Assembly (NCBI GenBank): GCA_039191215.1
Contig: JBCCXT010000020.1
Span: 1-60,615, forward strand
Source: HKCCE3408 sp039191215
GTDB lineage: Bacteria > Pseudomonadota > Alphaproteobacteria > Rhodobacterales > Rhodobacteraceae
Reading direction: 5' to 3'
DNA: 60,615 bases
Shown here: positions 44,655 through 52,810 of the stretch, piece after piece
Layout of the letters: each line of letters starts with the position of its first letter
Position numbering within the stretch: the stretch's first letter is position 1
The notes under the pieces: model-generated
Databases searched by the model: none
What the model was told of the DNA's origin: nothing
The model's input: the letters and a program-made list of their open reading frames with translations, nothing else
Made by a program: the position numbers and the translations under genes

Positions 44655-45785
44655 ATGAGCGCACCTTTCGAAACCCCGGGACCGGTCGAGCAGGATTGGT
44701 CCGATGCGATATCCTCAATCGAGGAGATTATCGAGGATGCCCGCAACGGGCGGATGTTCCTGCTAGTCGATCACGAAGACCGAGAAAACGAAGGCGATCT
44801 GGTGATCCCGGCCCAAATGGCAACGCCGGAGGCGATCAACTTCATGGCCACCCACGGGCGCGGACTTATTTGCCTGTCTCTGCCGGGTGAACGGATCGAC
44901 GCACTTGGTCTGCCATTGATGGCAAGCCACAATTCCAGTCGCCATGAGACCGCCTTTACCGTCTCGATTGAGGCCCGCGAGGGGGTCAGCACAGGCATTT
45001 CCGCCCATGACCGCGCGCGCACAGTCGCGGTGGCCATCGATGCGGGCAAAGGCGCGGCCGACATCGCCTCGCCCGGACATGTCTTCCCGCTGCGCGCCCG
45101 CGATGGCGGCGTGTTGGTCCGCGCCGGCCATACCGAAGCCGCGGTTGATGTGTCACGTTTGGCGGGTCTCAACCCGTCCGGCGTGATCTGCGAGGTGATG
45201 AACGAAGATGGCAGCATGGCGCGTCTGCCCGACCTGGTCGCCTTCGCGCAGCGCCACGGGCTGAAGATCGGCACGATCAGCGACCTGATTGCCTATCGTC
45301 GGCGTCACGACAATCTTGTGCGCAAACGCTCCGAACGGATGATCGAAAGTGAGTTTGGCGGCGAATGGCAGATGCGCATTTTCACCGATGAGACCCAAGG
45401 CGCCGAACATATCGTGCTGATCAAGGGTGACATTTCCGGCGATCAGCCTGTTCTGGTGCGGATGCATGCGCTTGACCCGCTGCTTGATGTCGTGGGCACC
45501 GGTGCGCAGGGCCGCGCGGGTGAGTTCGGCGACGCTATGCGGCTGATCGCAGAAGAGGGCCGCGGCGTGCTTGTGCTTTTGCGTGATCTGACGATGAAGC
45601 TGAGTTTGGAGGATGAAGCCTCACCCCAAACCTTGCGCCAATACGGGCTGGGCGCACAGATACTGTCTTCGTTGGGCCTCAGTGACTTGATCCTGCTCAC
45701 CAATTCACCGCAGCCGAAAGTTGTGGGCTTAGAGGCCTATGGCCTGACCATAACTGGCACGCGAAAGATATCGGAGCTCGGGTAA
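44655..45785 (+). CDS. ribB: Dihydroxybutanone phosphate synthase with degenerate GTP cyclohydrolase II domain (RibBX type)
   Basis: Makes the four-carbon unit for riboflavin. About 376 residues. The N-terminal DHBP synthase domain is complete: FLLVDHEDRENEGDLVIPAQ, INFMATHGRGLICLSL, HDRARTVAVAI and HTEAAVDVSRLAGL. The C-terminal domain aligns with GTP cyclohydrolase II (LIAEEGRGVLVLLRD) but lacks the three zinc cysteines and the catalytic RxEGRG-type stretch; the usual SECLTGDVFGSxRCDCG region reads HALDPLLDVVGTGAQG. It should not hydrolyse GTP. The ATG at 44655 is chosen. Its stop shares a base with the ribH start (TAATG). Confidence 0.93.
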   Translation: MSAPFETPGPVEQDWSDAISSIEEIIEDARNGRMFLLVDHEDRENEGDLVIPAQMATPEAINFMATHGRGLICLSLPGERIDALGLPLMASHNSSRHETAFTVSIEAREGVSTGISAHDRARTVAVAIDAGKGAADIASPGHVFPLRARDGGVLVRAGHTEAAVDVSRLAGLNPSGVICEVMNEDGSMARLPDLVAFAQRHGLKIGTISDLIAYRRRHDNLVRKRSERMIESEFGGEWQMRIFTDETQGAEHIVLIKGDISGDQPVLVRMHALDPLLDVVGTGAQGRAGEFGDAMRLIAEEGRGVLVLLRDLTMKLSLEDEASPQTLRQYGLGAQILSSLGLSDLILLTNSPQPKVVGLEAYGLTITGTRKISELG

Positions 45786-46342
45786 TGGCCGGCACGTCCC
45801 ATTACGAATTGGCGCTACCGTCCTTCGACCGCCCCGTGAAAATAGCGATTGTCGTGGCGCCCTATTACAAAGACATCGCTGATGCGTTGGTTGGCGGCGC
45901 TGTTGCCACGATTGAGGCCGTTGGCGGCAGCCACGAGACGATCGAAGTGCCCGGCGCGTTGGAAGTGCCTGTCGCCATTCGCATCGCGCACAGGCAGTCC
46001 AACTTCGACGGCTTTGTTGCCTTGGGATGTGTGATCCGGGGTGAGACGACACATTACGAAACCGTCTGCAATGACAGCTCCCGCGCGCTGACGCTGTTGG
46101 GGCTTGAAGGGGCGTGCATCGGCAACGGCATCCTGACGGTCGAAAAACACGCCCAAGCTGTGGTACGCGCAGAGGTCTCGGGCCAGAACAAAGGCGGTGG
46201 CGCGGCTGCGGCTGCGCTGCATTTGGTCGCGCTCAGCCGCCACTTTGGACAGCCAAAGGGCGGGATCGGATTCAAACCGCGGGGTGATATCATCGAGGTT
46301 GCAGGCAGTGGGCCTGTTGGACCGGATGGGGATGTGGTGTGA
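45785..46342 (+). CDS. ribH: 6,7-dimethyl-8-ribityllumazine synthase
   Basis: Penultimate step of riboflavin synthesis, joining the pyrimidine and the butanone phosphate. 185 residues, slightly longer than usual because of a C-terminal tail after GGIGFKPRGD. Motifs: VPGALEVPVAIRIA, GCVIRGETTHYETVC with the catalytic histidine, and GNGILTVEKHAQA. One-base overlap with ribB and a four-base overlap with nusB (GTGA), so the three are translationally coupled. Confidence 0.96.
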   Translation: MAGTSHYELALPSFDRPVKIAIVVAPYYKDIADALVGGAVATIEAVGGSHETIEVPGALEVPVAIRIAHRQSNFDGFVALGCVIRGETTHYETVCNDSSRALTLLGLEGACIGNGILTVEKHAQAVVRAEVSGQNKGGGAAAAALHLVALSRHFGQPKGGIGFKPRGDIIEVAGSGPVGPDGDVV

Positions 46343-46824
46343 CGGCCCAGAAGCCCAAAGGCTTGTCGCGCGACGAAATGAGACGCATGCGCGCGGCGGC
46401 CAGGCTTTACGCAACCCAGGCGCTTTATCAGATGGAAGCCTCAGGCCAATCCGTCGAAAAGGTCCGCTCTGAATTCGAGAGCTTCCGTTTCGGGGCAAAA
46501 GTCGCGGGTGCGGAATTGGCTGAAGGAGATGTCGATTTGTTCCGGGCGCTGCTTGAGGCGGCCGTCGATCGCCAAGCCGCGATTGATCAGGCCACGGATA
46601 GGGCCCTGGTAGCGACCTGGCCGATTGACCGGATCGATCCGGTACTTCGTGCGCTCTTTCGAGCCGCAGGCGCGGAGTTGGAGCATGGCGAGACCCCGCC
46701 AAAGGTTGTCATTTCGGAATTTGTCGAGGTGGCGCGCGCCTTCTTTCCCGAAGGCCGTGAGCCGCGTTTCGTCAACGCCGTTCTCGATCATATGGCGCGC
46801 GAGGCTCAACCCGACCGGTTTTAG
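46339..46824 (+). CDS. nusB: Transcription antitermination protein NusB
   Basis: RNA-binding helical protein of rRNA antitermination complexes; 161 residues. Visible blocks: RMRAAARLYATQALYQMEAS at the N-terminus, TWPIDRIDPVLRALFRAAGA, and ISEFVEVARAFFPEGREPRFVN. GTG start at 46339 overlaps the ribH stop. Last gene of the rib operon. Confidence 0.96.
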   Translation: MTAQKPKGLSRDEMRRMRAAARLYATQALYQMEASGQSVEKVRSEFESFRFGAKVAGAELAEGDVDLFRALLEAAVDRQAAIDQATDRALVATWPIDRIDPVLRALFRAAGAELEHGETPPKVVISEFVEVARAFFPEGREPRFVNAVLDHMAREAQPDRF

Positions 46825-46979
46825 GTTTTAGGCCGCCGCCGGTCCCGCTGGCGCGGCAAGGGGAGGCGGTCTTAATCCGGCGTGGTACTACAGGGCCTGC
46901 GGCGGGATCACATATGGTCAGCCCCGCGATTTCCTGCCAAGACCAGGTCCATACATGATACGGACGTCGGAGGTTCGCT

Positions 46980-47222
46980 ATGCCCGCACATATCCGGTTT
47001 CTGCTGCGTCACGCGGCGACAGGCTTTGTGATTGCCCTTGCATTCACCGCACTGATCCTCTGGACCGATTTGGCGGGGATCCGGCATTTGGTTCTCAACA
47101 CCTCGGAAGGGCCGCTTGCGCTTAGTGTGTTTGTCGTTTTCTGCACGATCACATTCGGTGCAGTTCAGATGGGGATCCGCATCATGACGCTGGGCAATGA
47201 TGACGGGGATAAACGGCGCTAG
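46980..47222 (+). CDS. Small two-TM membrane protein
   Basis: An 80-residue protein with two hydrophobic segments (residues 13-30, TGFVIALAFTALILW, and 45-62, LALSVFVVFCTITFGAV) and a basic C-terminus. No catalytic motif. Supported by an upstream GGAGG about 7 nt before the ATG. The family is unknown to me; it starts 155 nt after nusB. Confidence 0.75.
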   Translation: MPAHIRFLLRHAATGFVIALAFTALILWTDLAGIRHLVLNTSEGPLALSVFVVFCTITFGAVQMGIRIMTLGNDDGDKRR

Positions 47223-47673
47223 ATCACCGGGCGGTTTGGGCGGACGGCGGAACCACGAGCAACCGTCGAGGTGTGAATTCCCGAGGACCTGTATCTACAG
47301 GTGGGCGCCAGGTAACCGAACCACGGTCCGGCCAGAGCCAGCCCCCTCGGAAATGCTTAAGGCCACCGGAATATTACCTCATTGACGAAGAAGCGCAGAA
47401 CCGCCTGGACCGCAAATAGTCTGCCTTGGTTCGCCCGGCAAGAGGTCAGGACTAAGCTTGTGCCGGTGCCGTGCTCAGACTCAGCTCACAAAGCCCGTGA
47501 GTTGCTAATCATTGGCATAGGCCTGCAGAACTGCGAACGGCTGGTTTTTATCGCGACTTTAGCAGGTGTCCCGCGGCAGCCGCGCCGGCGAGGGCTGCCC
47601 TTTATGGGCGGCTTGAGGCGGCGCGTCCGCCATTGCGCTTGCATTTGTTCTTGAATTGTTCCAGCCTTGAGCG
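47223..47673. other. 451-nt intergenic region before mmcB
   Basis: No coding sequence has support. Contains a perfect 6-bp hairpin ACCTGT-ATCT-ACAGGT at 47287-47302 and, near the end, the inverted diverged copy of repeat family 1 (47569-47620). The sequence from about 47400 to 47560 is not recognisable to me as an RNA gene. Confidence 0.45.
47569..47620 (-). repeat. Dispersed repeat, family 1, inverted diverged copy
   Basis: Reverse complement of the element at 48131-48180. The GCGGCAGCCGCGCCG end and the GAGGCG end are conserved, with a few changes and small indels between them. With 48131-48180 it brackets mmcB. Confidence 0.65.
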
Positions 47674-48111
47674 ATGGCAGATCTCTCCACCCTTATGCCC
47701 GGTCAATTGCTTGCCAGGGGCGCGGCGCGCCACCTTGCCGAGTTGGGCTTTGCAACGCTTGAGGAATTTGTCCCCGATCGCGGCCGCCGCGTCGATCTGA
47801 TGGGTGTCGGGCCGAAGGGTGAATTGTGGATCATCGAATGCAAGTCGAGCCGCGCTGATTTTGCGTCCGATACAAAATGGCATGGCTATCTCGACTGGGC
47901 TGATCGTTTCTTTTGGGCGGTTGATGGGTCTTTCCCGGTGGATTTGTTGCCGGCAGATACTGGTTTGATCATTGCCGATGCGTATGGCGCGGAAATCATG
48001 CGTATGGGATGTGAGGCTAAAGTGGCGCCTGCGCGCCGCAAATCGCTGATGCTTAAATTCGCCCGCGTCGCTGCAGACCGGCTGAGGCTGAGCCGCGATC
48101 CTGTGCCTTGA
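47674..48111 (+). CDS. mmcB: MmcB family DNA repair protein
   Basis: A 145-residue PD-(D/E)XK-type protein linked in Caulobacter to DNA damage tolerance with the ImuAB-DnaE2 mutasome. The nuclease-fold motif is visible: RRVDLMGVG (D), then LWIIECKSSRADF (ExK), then KWHGYLDWADRFFWAV. Normal length. Monocistronic, bracketed by inverted copies of a dispersed repeat. Confidence 0.93.
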   Translation: MADLSTLMPGQLLARGAARHLAELGFATLEEFVPDRGRRVDLMGVGPKGELWIIECKSSRADFASDTKWHGYLDWADRFFWAVDGSFPVDLLPADTGLIIADAYGAEIMRMGCEAKVAPARRKSLMLKFARVAADRLRLSRDPVP

Positions 48112-48130
48112 GCCCCTTAGTCGGCAAACG

Positions 48131-48180
48131 CGCCTCCTCGTGGACCCTAAAGGGCCCCTCGTCGGCGCGGCTGCCGCGGA
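48131..48180 (+). repeat. Dispersed repeat, family 1, copy 2
   Basis: Matches 15506-15555 at 48 of 50 bases. Starts 19 nt after the mmcB stop, a position like that of copy 1 after its gene. Confidence 0.8.
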
Positions 48181-48274
48181 ACACGCATCAAAAGTCTGGC
48201 TATCTTGCCCCTTGGGCAGTTCTTGGTGCGGTTGCTGAAGAAATGCGAACACATGGCACGAAAGTGCCTGTTGC

Positions 48275-48463
48275 CTAACGCTTTGACTTACGCGCGGCAA
48301 TGGCCGCGGCGCGCAGCTCCTCGGCGATCTCTTCTGCTTCGTCGGGGTCGAAATCGAGCGGCAGGTCGACCCCGTCAGCTTCGATATAAATGCGCACCAT
48401 GCCAAGCGTTGTCGGCCCGATCTGCAGATTAGCGGCGATGTCGTTTTCGCTGTTGATGCCCAT
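48275..48463 (-). CDS. Small conserved protein (DUF6324-like)
   Basis: A 62-residue protein (MGINSENDIAANLQIGPTTL at the start, ending in the basic AAIAARKSKR). The sequence VDLPLDFDPDEAEEIAEEL suggests a short strand pair and one helix. The ATG at 48463 is chosen because GGAG lies 7 nt upstream; a longer frame exists upstream but lacks support. It resembles small proteins conserved in Rhodobacteraceae (DUF6324, tentative). Role unknown. Confidence 0.7.
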   Translation of the reverse strand: MGINSENDIAANLQIGPTTLGMVRIYIEADGVDLPLDFDPDEAEEIAEELRAAAIAARKSKR

Positions 48464-48645
48464 GGTCCACTCCGCTTCCATTCCGGCGTTTCGGGGGTAG
48501 TCGGTAATCTCCGGTCGCGCAAGGGAAGGCTCTTGCAGCGTGCCTTTGATACGCGCCGGGATTGGGGATTTTCGACTAAAGCTTGGACCCTTAACCGCCG
48601 GCCGTTTTGCCTTTGCCGCAAGACTCAGGCACATGCGCAGCCGAC

Positions 48646-49086
48646 CTAAGTCTCCAGCACCTTTTGAAGCAAGGATTTCAGGCTGCCACGCTCCTCTATG
48701 CTGAGCGGGACAAGCAGCCCTTCGATGGTTTCGGCCAGCGCCAATCGCAAACCTTCCACCGTTTCTTGCCCCTTTTGCGTAAGTTGTAGCACACAAACGC
48801 GCCCATCGGTCGGTGAGGAGGATTTCTCCACCAAGCCTTTGCTGTTGAGCGATTGCAGAAGGCGGGTGATTTGCGCTTTGTCGCGCGCAAGTGCCCGGAC
48901 CAATTCGTGAATTGGCACAGGCTCCAGATCGGCAAGCGTCATCAAAACAAGCCCACCTGCCGGGCCAACCCGCTCACGATCAAAGGACGGCGCCCGACGC
49001 CCGAGATCGCTGTGAATGTGCCGCATGAAGCGATCGACCAACTGCCCAATCTCGGTATCCGGTTTCACATCGGTTTTCGTTGACAT
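48646..49086 (-). CDS. MarR family transcriptional regulator
   Basis: A 146-residue winged-helix regulator. The recognition region ALARDKAQITRLLQSLNSKG and the wing EKSSSPTDGRVCVLQLTQKG are typical. It is divergent from an FAD-dependent oxidoreductase gene. The 94-nt gap between them holds a perfect inverted repeat that could be its operator. MarR proteins usually repress such neighbours and are released by a small ligand or oxidant. Confidence 0.93.
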   Translation of the reverse strand: MSTKTDVKPDTEIGQLVDRFMRHIHSDLGRRAPSFDRERVGPAGGLVLMTLADLEPVPIHELVRALARDKAQITRLLQSLNSKGLVEKSSSPTDGRVCVLQLTQKGQETVEGLRLALAETIEGLLVPLSIEERGSLKSLLQKVLET

Positions 49087-49105
49087 TATCTACGAGCTTC
49101 GCTTT

Positions 49106-49120
49106 GTTGATTTTATCAAC
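49106..49120. promoter_or_regulatory. Candidate MarR operator
   Basis: GTTGAT-TTT-ATCAAC, a perfect 6-3-6 inverted repeat of the size bound by MarR dimers. It lies 20 nt upstream of the MarR start and about 60 nt before the oxidoreductase start, in the only AT-rich part of the intergenic region. Confidence 0.6.
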
Positions 49121-49180
49121 GTACTGGGCATGCCGAGTTCGGGCAACTGAAAGAAGTTGGTGTCAGCGAGAGGGAAACAG

Positions 49181-50278
49181 GTGGCAGACGAACCGGGCAT
49201 GAAGCGCGTAGCGGTTATTGGTGGTGGCTATCTTGGCAGCGAGCTTGCGAAAGCGCTTGAAGGCAGCCTGAATGTCAGCCTGATCGAACGCGCTGACAGC
49301 TTCACCCATGCGCCCGCGATGATCCGCGCGATGGTCGACCCTTCTCTGTTGAATCAGGCGCTGATCCCTTATGATCAACTTCTGACCAAAGGGCGCGTCA
49401 TCAACGGCCATGCCACGACGATTGAAGCCGATGGCGTTCTTCTGTCAGACGGCAGCAAGATTGAAGCGGACTACATCGTATTGGCGACGGGGTCGGGGAA
49501 TCTGGCGCCGTTTAAATCCACAAGCGGAGACATTGATGCGCTGAAGGCGGCCAACGCGGAATGGCATCGCGCCTTGGTTGCAGCGCAATCGATCGCAATC
49601 ATCGGCGCTGGCGCCGTGGGCACCGAACTTGCCGGAGAGATTGCCAGCGCGATGCCCGACAAATCCGTGACGCTGATTTCCAGCGATGACGCACTTTTCC
49701 CAGGCCTGCCGCAAAAGCTTGGCGGCTCGCTGCTCGCCAAGTTGCAGGCCATGAAGGTCGATGTCATCCTGGGCGAACGGGCGGCCGAGATCCCGGCCGG
49801 CGACGCGCCAAGCGGTGGCAGTGTAACGCTGATTTCCGGCAAGACAATCAACGCAGATCTCATCGTCCCGGCGATCGGCGCGCGGGTGAGTACTGCACTC
49901 ACCGACCAGCTTCCCGGTGTCAAACACGGCGCCGACCGGCGCGTTGTGACCGACCAATGGATGCGGCCATCTTCGCTGCCCAATGTGTTCGCCGCCGGTG
50001 ACATCGCGGATAATGGCGATCACATGACCATTGTCGGCATATCGCGACAAGTTCCCTGGTTGGCCGGGTTGTTGAAATCCGCAGCCGACGGGAAATCGGT
50101 GGAAGATCAGAAACCCTACAAGCCCTGGGGCAAGGCACCGATCCTGCTCCCCCTCGGGCCGAAACGCGGCAGTTCGTTCCTTATGATCGCAACTTTTGGG
50201 GATTGGCTGACCAGCATGATGAAGGGCCGCGACCTTTTCATATCAAAATACCAAAAGACCTTTGGACGCAAAACCTAA
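49181..50278 (+). CDS. NAD(P)/FAD-dependent oxidoreductase
   Basis: About 365 residues, two-dinucleotide-binding-domain flavoprotein of the AIFM2/FSP1-NDH2-like type. The FAD motif is VAVIGGGYLGSELAKAL near the N-terminus, the NAD motif SIAIIGAGAVGTELAGEIA near 135-152, and the second FAD-binding block is PNVFAAGDIADNG. Starts with GTG 49181, preceded by GAGGG 6 nt upstream; the frame is open to 49157. The electron acceptor is unknown. Likely repressed by the divergent MarR regulator. Confidence 0.9.
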   Translation: MADEPGMKRVAVIGGGYLGSELAKALEGSLNVSLIERADSFTHAPAMIRAMVDPSLLNQALIPYDQLLTKGRVINGHATTIEADGVLLSDGSKIEADYIVLATGSGNLAPFKSTSGDIDALKAANAEWHRALVAAQSIAIIGAGAVGTELAGEIASAMPDKSVTLISSDDALFPGLPQKLGGSLLAKLQAMKVDVILGERAAEIPAGDAPSGGSVTLISGKTINADLIVPAIGARVSTALTDQLPGVKHGADRRVVTDQWMRPSSLPNVFAAGDIADNGDHMTIVGISRQVPWLAGLLKSAADGKSVEDQKPYKPWGKAPILLPLGPKRGSSFLMIATFGDWLTSMMKGRDLFISKYQKTFGRKT

Positions 50279-50316
50279 AACCCGGGGCGGCGCCCCGTAA
50301 CAGAGAGGACAACCGA

Positions 50317-51567
50317 ATGACTTCGACCCATCGGCTTGCTTTGCTTGCTGGCCTCAGCGCAATTGTCGCCGCGCAGGCGGTGTCGGCTGAAGCCCCCCTG
50401 TCGGCTTCCGTGCTGGAATTCGCGGATGCTGAAACGCTGTTTGTCGCCGATCCTGTCGGCGGCATGATCCACGCCTTTTCGCTGCCCGATGCGGGAAGCG
50501 CGCCCGAGGCGATGCTGCCTTACAATATCCTCGACCTTGATGCCGCGATTGCCCAAGCGCTCGGCGCCGAGATCCGCGGCATCAGCTACCACGATCTGGA
50601 AGTTCATCCCGTGACCCGCGACGCCTATGTCAGTGCGTCTGTTACCATAGATGGCACGCGCCAACCTGCCGTTGTGACGGTCACCCGCGAGGGCGCGGTG
50701 ACGGCGCTGGATTTGGACGCGCTGCCATCGACAAGCTTTGAGATTGCCGATGCGCCTGATGACACTGTCACCTTTTGGCGCGACATCCCGGCGACGACAT
50801 TCACTGTCACCGATCTTGACTACGCGAATGGAGAGCTCTTCATCTCGGGGCTATCAACCGGCGAGTTTGCCTCCACCCTACGGCGCGTGGCCTATCCGTT
50901 TGAAGGCGGCGGCGCCTCGACGGGTATCGAGATCTATCACGCCGCCCACGGCCAGACCGAAACCCGCGCACCGATCCGGGCGATGAGCGTGCTCGACATT
51001 GCCGGCACGCCGACCGTCGTGGCGGCTTATACCTGCACGCCGCTTGTCACCATTCCGGTCTCCGATCTCGAGGACGGCGCAAACATCTCGGGCCGCACAA
51101 TCGCTGAGCTTGGCTATGGCAGCACACCGCTCGAGGTGCTGAGCTTTTCGGTTTACGACCAGCAGGGCAATGCACAACCGATGGTCCTTGTGATCAACCG
51201 CGAAATGGATGCCGACCTGATCACGCTGCCCGCGCTGGAGGAGGCGGCATCGCAGCCTGGTATTGCCCAGCCGGTGGCCTATCTGGGCGACACGGCGGGT
51301 GTGCCGACGACGCCGATTCCGCTGTCAGGTGTGTTTCAGGCAGCTGACCAGGACGCGCAGTTCTTGCTGACCCTGCGGCGCAATTTAGACACCGGCGCGA
51401 TGGATTTGGTGTCGTACCGCAAAGGCGCGTATCTGCGCTTGAGCGAGTTTGTCAGCGAATACAATTTCCCTGATTACGAATATGCGGAGAACCAATTCGC
51501 GGAGCAAACCCGCATGTTCCAAAACATGCTCAAGACCGATGAAGGCTTTCCCGAACTGGCGCGGTAA
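50317..51567 (+). CDS. Exported beta-rich protein of unknown function
   Basis: About 416 residues. Signal peptide MTSTHRLALLAGLSAIVAAQ with cleavage near VSA-EA. The mature part resembles a beta-propeller: repeated short strand blocks such as VLEFADAETLFVADPVGGMI, then YANGELFISGLS and VLSFSVYDQQGNAQPMVLVI. Two cysteines only (YTCTPL is one). No enzyme motif recognised. The ATG at 50317 has AGAGAGG upstream. Followed after 2 nt by another exported protein, so the two form an operon. The preceding oxidoreductase ends 38 nt upstream and may be co-transcribed. Confidence 0.8.
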   Translation: MTSTHRLALLAGLSAIVAAQAVSAEAPLSASVLEFADAETLFVADPVGGMIHAFSLPDAGSAPEAMLPYNILDLDAAIAQALGAEIRGISYHDLEVHPVTRDAYVSASVTIDGTRQPAVVTVTREGAVTALDLDALPSTSFEIADAPDDTVTFWRDIPATTFTVTDLDYANGELFISGLSTGEFASTLRRVAYPFEGGGASTGIEIYHAAHGQTETRAPIRAMSVLDIAGTPTVVAAYTCTPLVTIPVSDLEDGANISGRTIAELGYGSTPLEVLSFSVYDQQGNAQPMVLVINREMDADLITLPALEEAASQPGIAQPVAYLGDTAGVPTTPIPLSGVFQAADQDAQFLLTLRRNLDTGAMDLVSYRKGAYLRLSEFVSEYNFPDYEYAENQFAEQTRMFQNMLKTDEGFPELAR

Positions 51568-51569
51568 TC

Positions 51570-52376
51570 GTGTTTCGGACCATTCTGGCAAGTGTGGCCG
51601 CCTTGTATTTGGGCGGCCATCCTGCGGCGGCTTGTTCCGTGGCCGCGTTGACGCAGGTGGACGCGATTTATCCGTCAGGGCGAGCCATTCCTGAAAACAT
51701 CCTGCGGCTCTATCTCTATTTCACAGCACCCATGGGTGAGGCCGACATTCTGCCCCATATATCGCTTGTTCGCGCCGATGGCTTGGTTATCGACGATGCG
51801 TTTTTGGAGAACCGTTTTGATCTTTGGTCGCCCGACCGGACTCGCTTGACGCTGCTTTTCGATCCCGCGCGTGTGAAAACAGGGCTTGAAGCCCATGAAG
51901 CCCTGGGTCGCGCATTGATCGCCGGTGAAAGCTATGAATTGAGGGTCGATACCGGTGCTGCGGATGCGCAGGGTTGCCCGCTGGCTGCACCGTTTTCGCA
52001 TAGCTATGTTGCGGTCGCCAGCGATGTTGAGCCGCCAGATCCTCGCGACTGGGCGTTCGATACGCCTCAGGCCGACACCATCGAGCCGCTTCGCATCGTG
52101 CTTGGCAGCTCACACGATCACGCATCCATGGCCTTCCGTATCCAGGTTTGGCGCGATGGTGAACGGTTGCCGGGCCGTGTCGAGTTGGGGACGGATGAAA
52201 CGGCTTGGATCTTCACGCCGCGCCGGGCTTGGGCGACTGAGCGCCACGAGATCCGGATCGAAGAAGAGCTTGAGGATTTGGCAGGCAACCGCCCCGGCCA
52301 ATTATTCGACCAGCCTGTCGGAGTGGAATTGCCGATGCCGCAACTGAGCTTGTCGTTCCTGCCTGGCCAGTCCTGA
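51570..52376 (+). CDS. Exported protein with Ig-like (SbsA-type) domain
   Basis: A 268-residue protein with a signal peptide (ILASVAALYLGGHPAAA). The N-terminal half (LYLYFTAPMGEADILPHISL, then TRLTLLFDPARVKTGLE) looks like an SbsA/Ig-like domain of bacterial surface proteins. A second similar domain follows (EPLRIVLGSSHDHASMAFRI, then HEIRIEEELEDLAGN). GTG start at 51570, 2 nt after the preceding stop, so expression is coupled. Function unknown. Confidence 0.78.
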   Translation: MFRTILASVAALYLGGHPAAACSVAALTQVDAIYPSGRAIPENILRLYLYFTAPMGEADILPHISLVRADGLVIDDAFLENRFDLWSPDRTRLTLLFDPARVKTGLEAHEALGRALIAGESYELRVDTGAADAQGCPLAAPFSHSYVAVASDVEPPDPRDWAFDTPQADTIEPLRIVLGSSHDHASMAFRIQVWRDGERLPGRVELGTDETAWIFTPRRAWATERHEIRIEEELEDLAGNRPGQLFDQPVGVELPMPQLSLSFLPGQS

Positions 52377-52810
52377 GCGCTGCGCTCAGCGGTCTGTGGG
52401 TTAGGTTTTCAGGACTCGAGCCGTTTCGGCCGCGCAAGGCCGGGCAAATCCGGTTGTCGACCCAAAACGTCGCCTTGGCCGAACGCTGCTTTGCGGGTCG
52501 CCCGAAAAAGGTTAACGAACCGTTTCCAATCCGGATACGTGACAAAGACCGCGTGTGGCGATACAGGATCTGAGAGGTGCCGTTCCATTTCCGGTGCTGG
52601 TGCGACGATGCAACTTGGCTGGGTTGCGGGACTGAGTGGGTGGCGCGCGCTTCGGCGCGCGGGTGGTTATCAAGGCCAATAAGCAAAGCGCTAGCTGCGG
52701 CGCCTGCGCATCCCCTGCAAAACTCCGACCCTTTCTGCCGCATCGTGCGGTGGAATTTTTGTTGCCGTGCCGGCGCAATGCGGCACGGACCGTGACGGAG
52801 GGGGAGTGAC
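52377..52810. other. 434-nt region upstream of the copper oxidase gene
   Basis: No coding sequence has support. Two strong hairpins: CGCGCGC with a TTCG loop at 52644-52661, and CCGTGCCG...CGGCACGG at 52765-52788 just before the ribosome binding site (GGAGGGGGAG) of the oxidase. These look like 5' leader structures. A clear promoter cannot be named. Confidence 0.5.

Noticed and set aside
45815..46702. 295-residue minus-strand frame over ribH and nusB
   Set aside because: Antisense to two well-supported genes; Arg/Pro-rich with no domain.
47400..47560. tmRNA, 6S RNA or RNase P RNA in the gap before mmcB
   Set aside because: None of the conserved core sequences or tag codons could be located; left as unassigned.
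47602..48621. 339-residue minus-strand frame over mmcB
   Set aside because: Antisense to mmcB and no recognisable sequence; only the 62-residue part near 48275-48463 has independent support.
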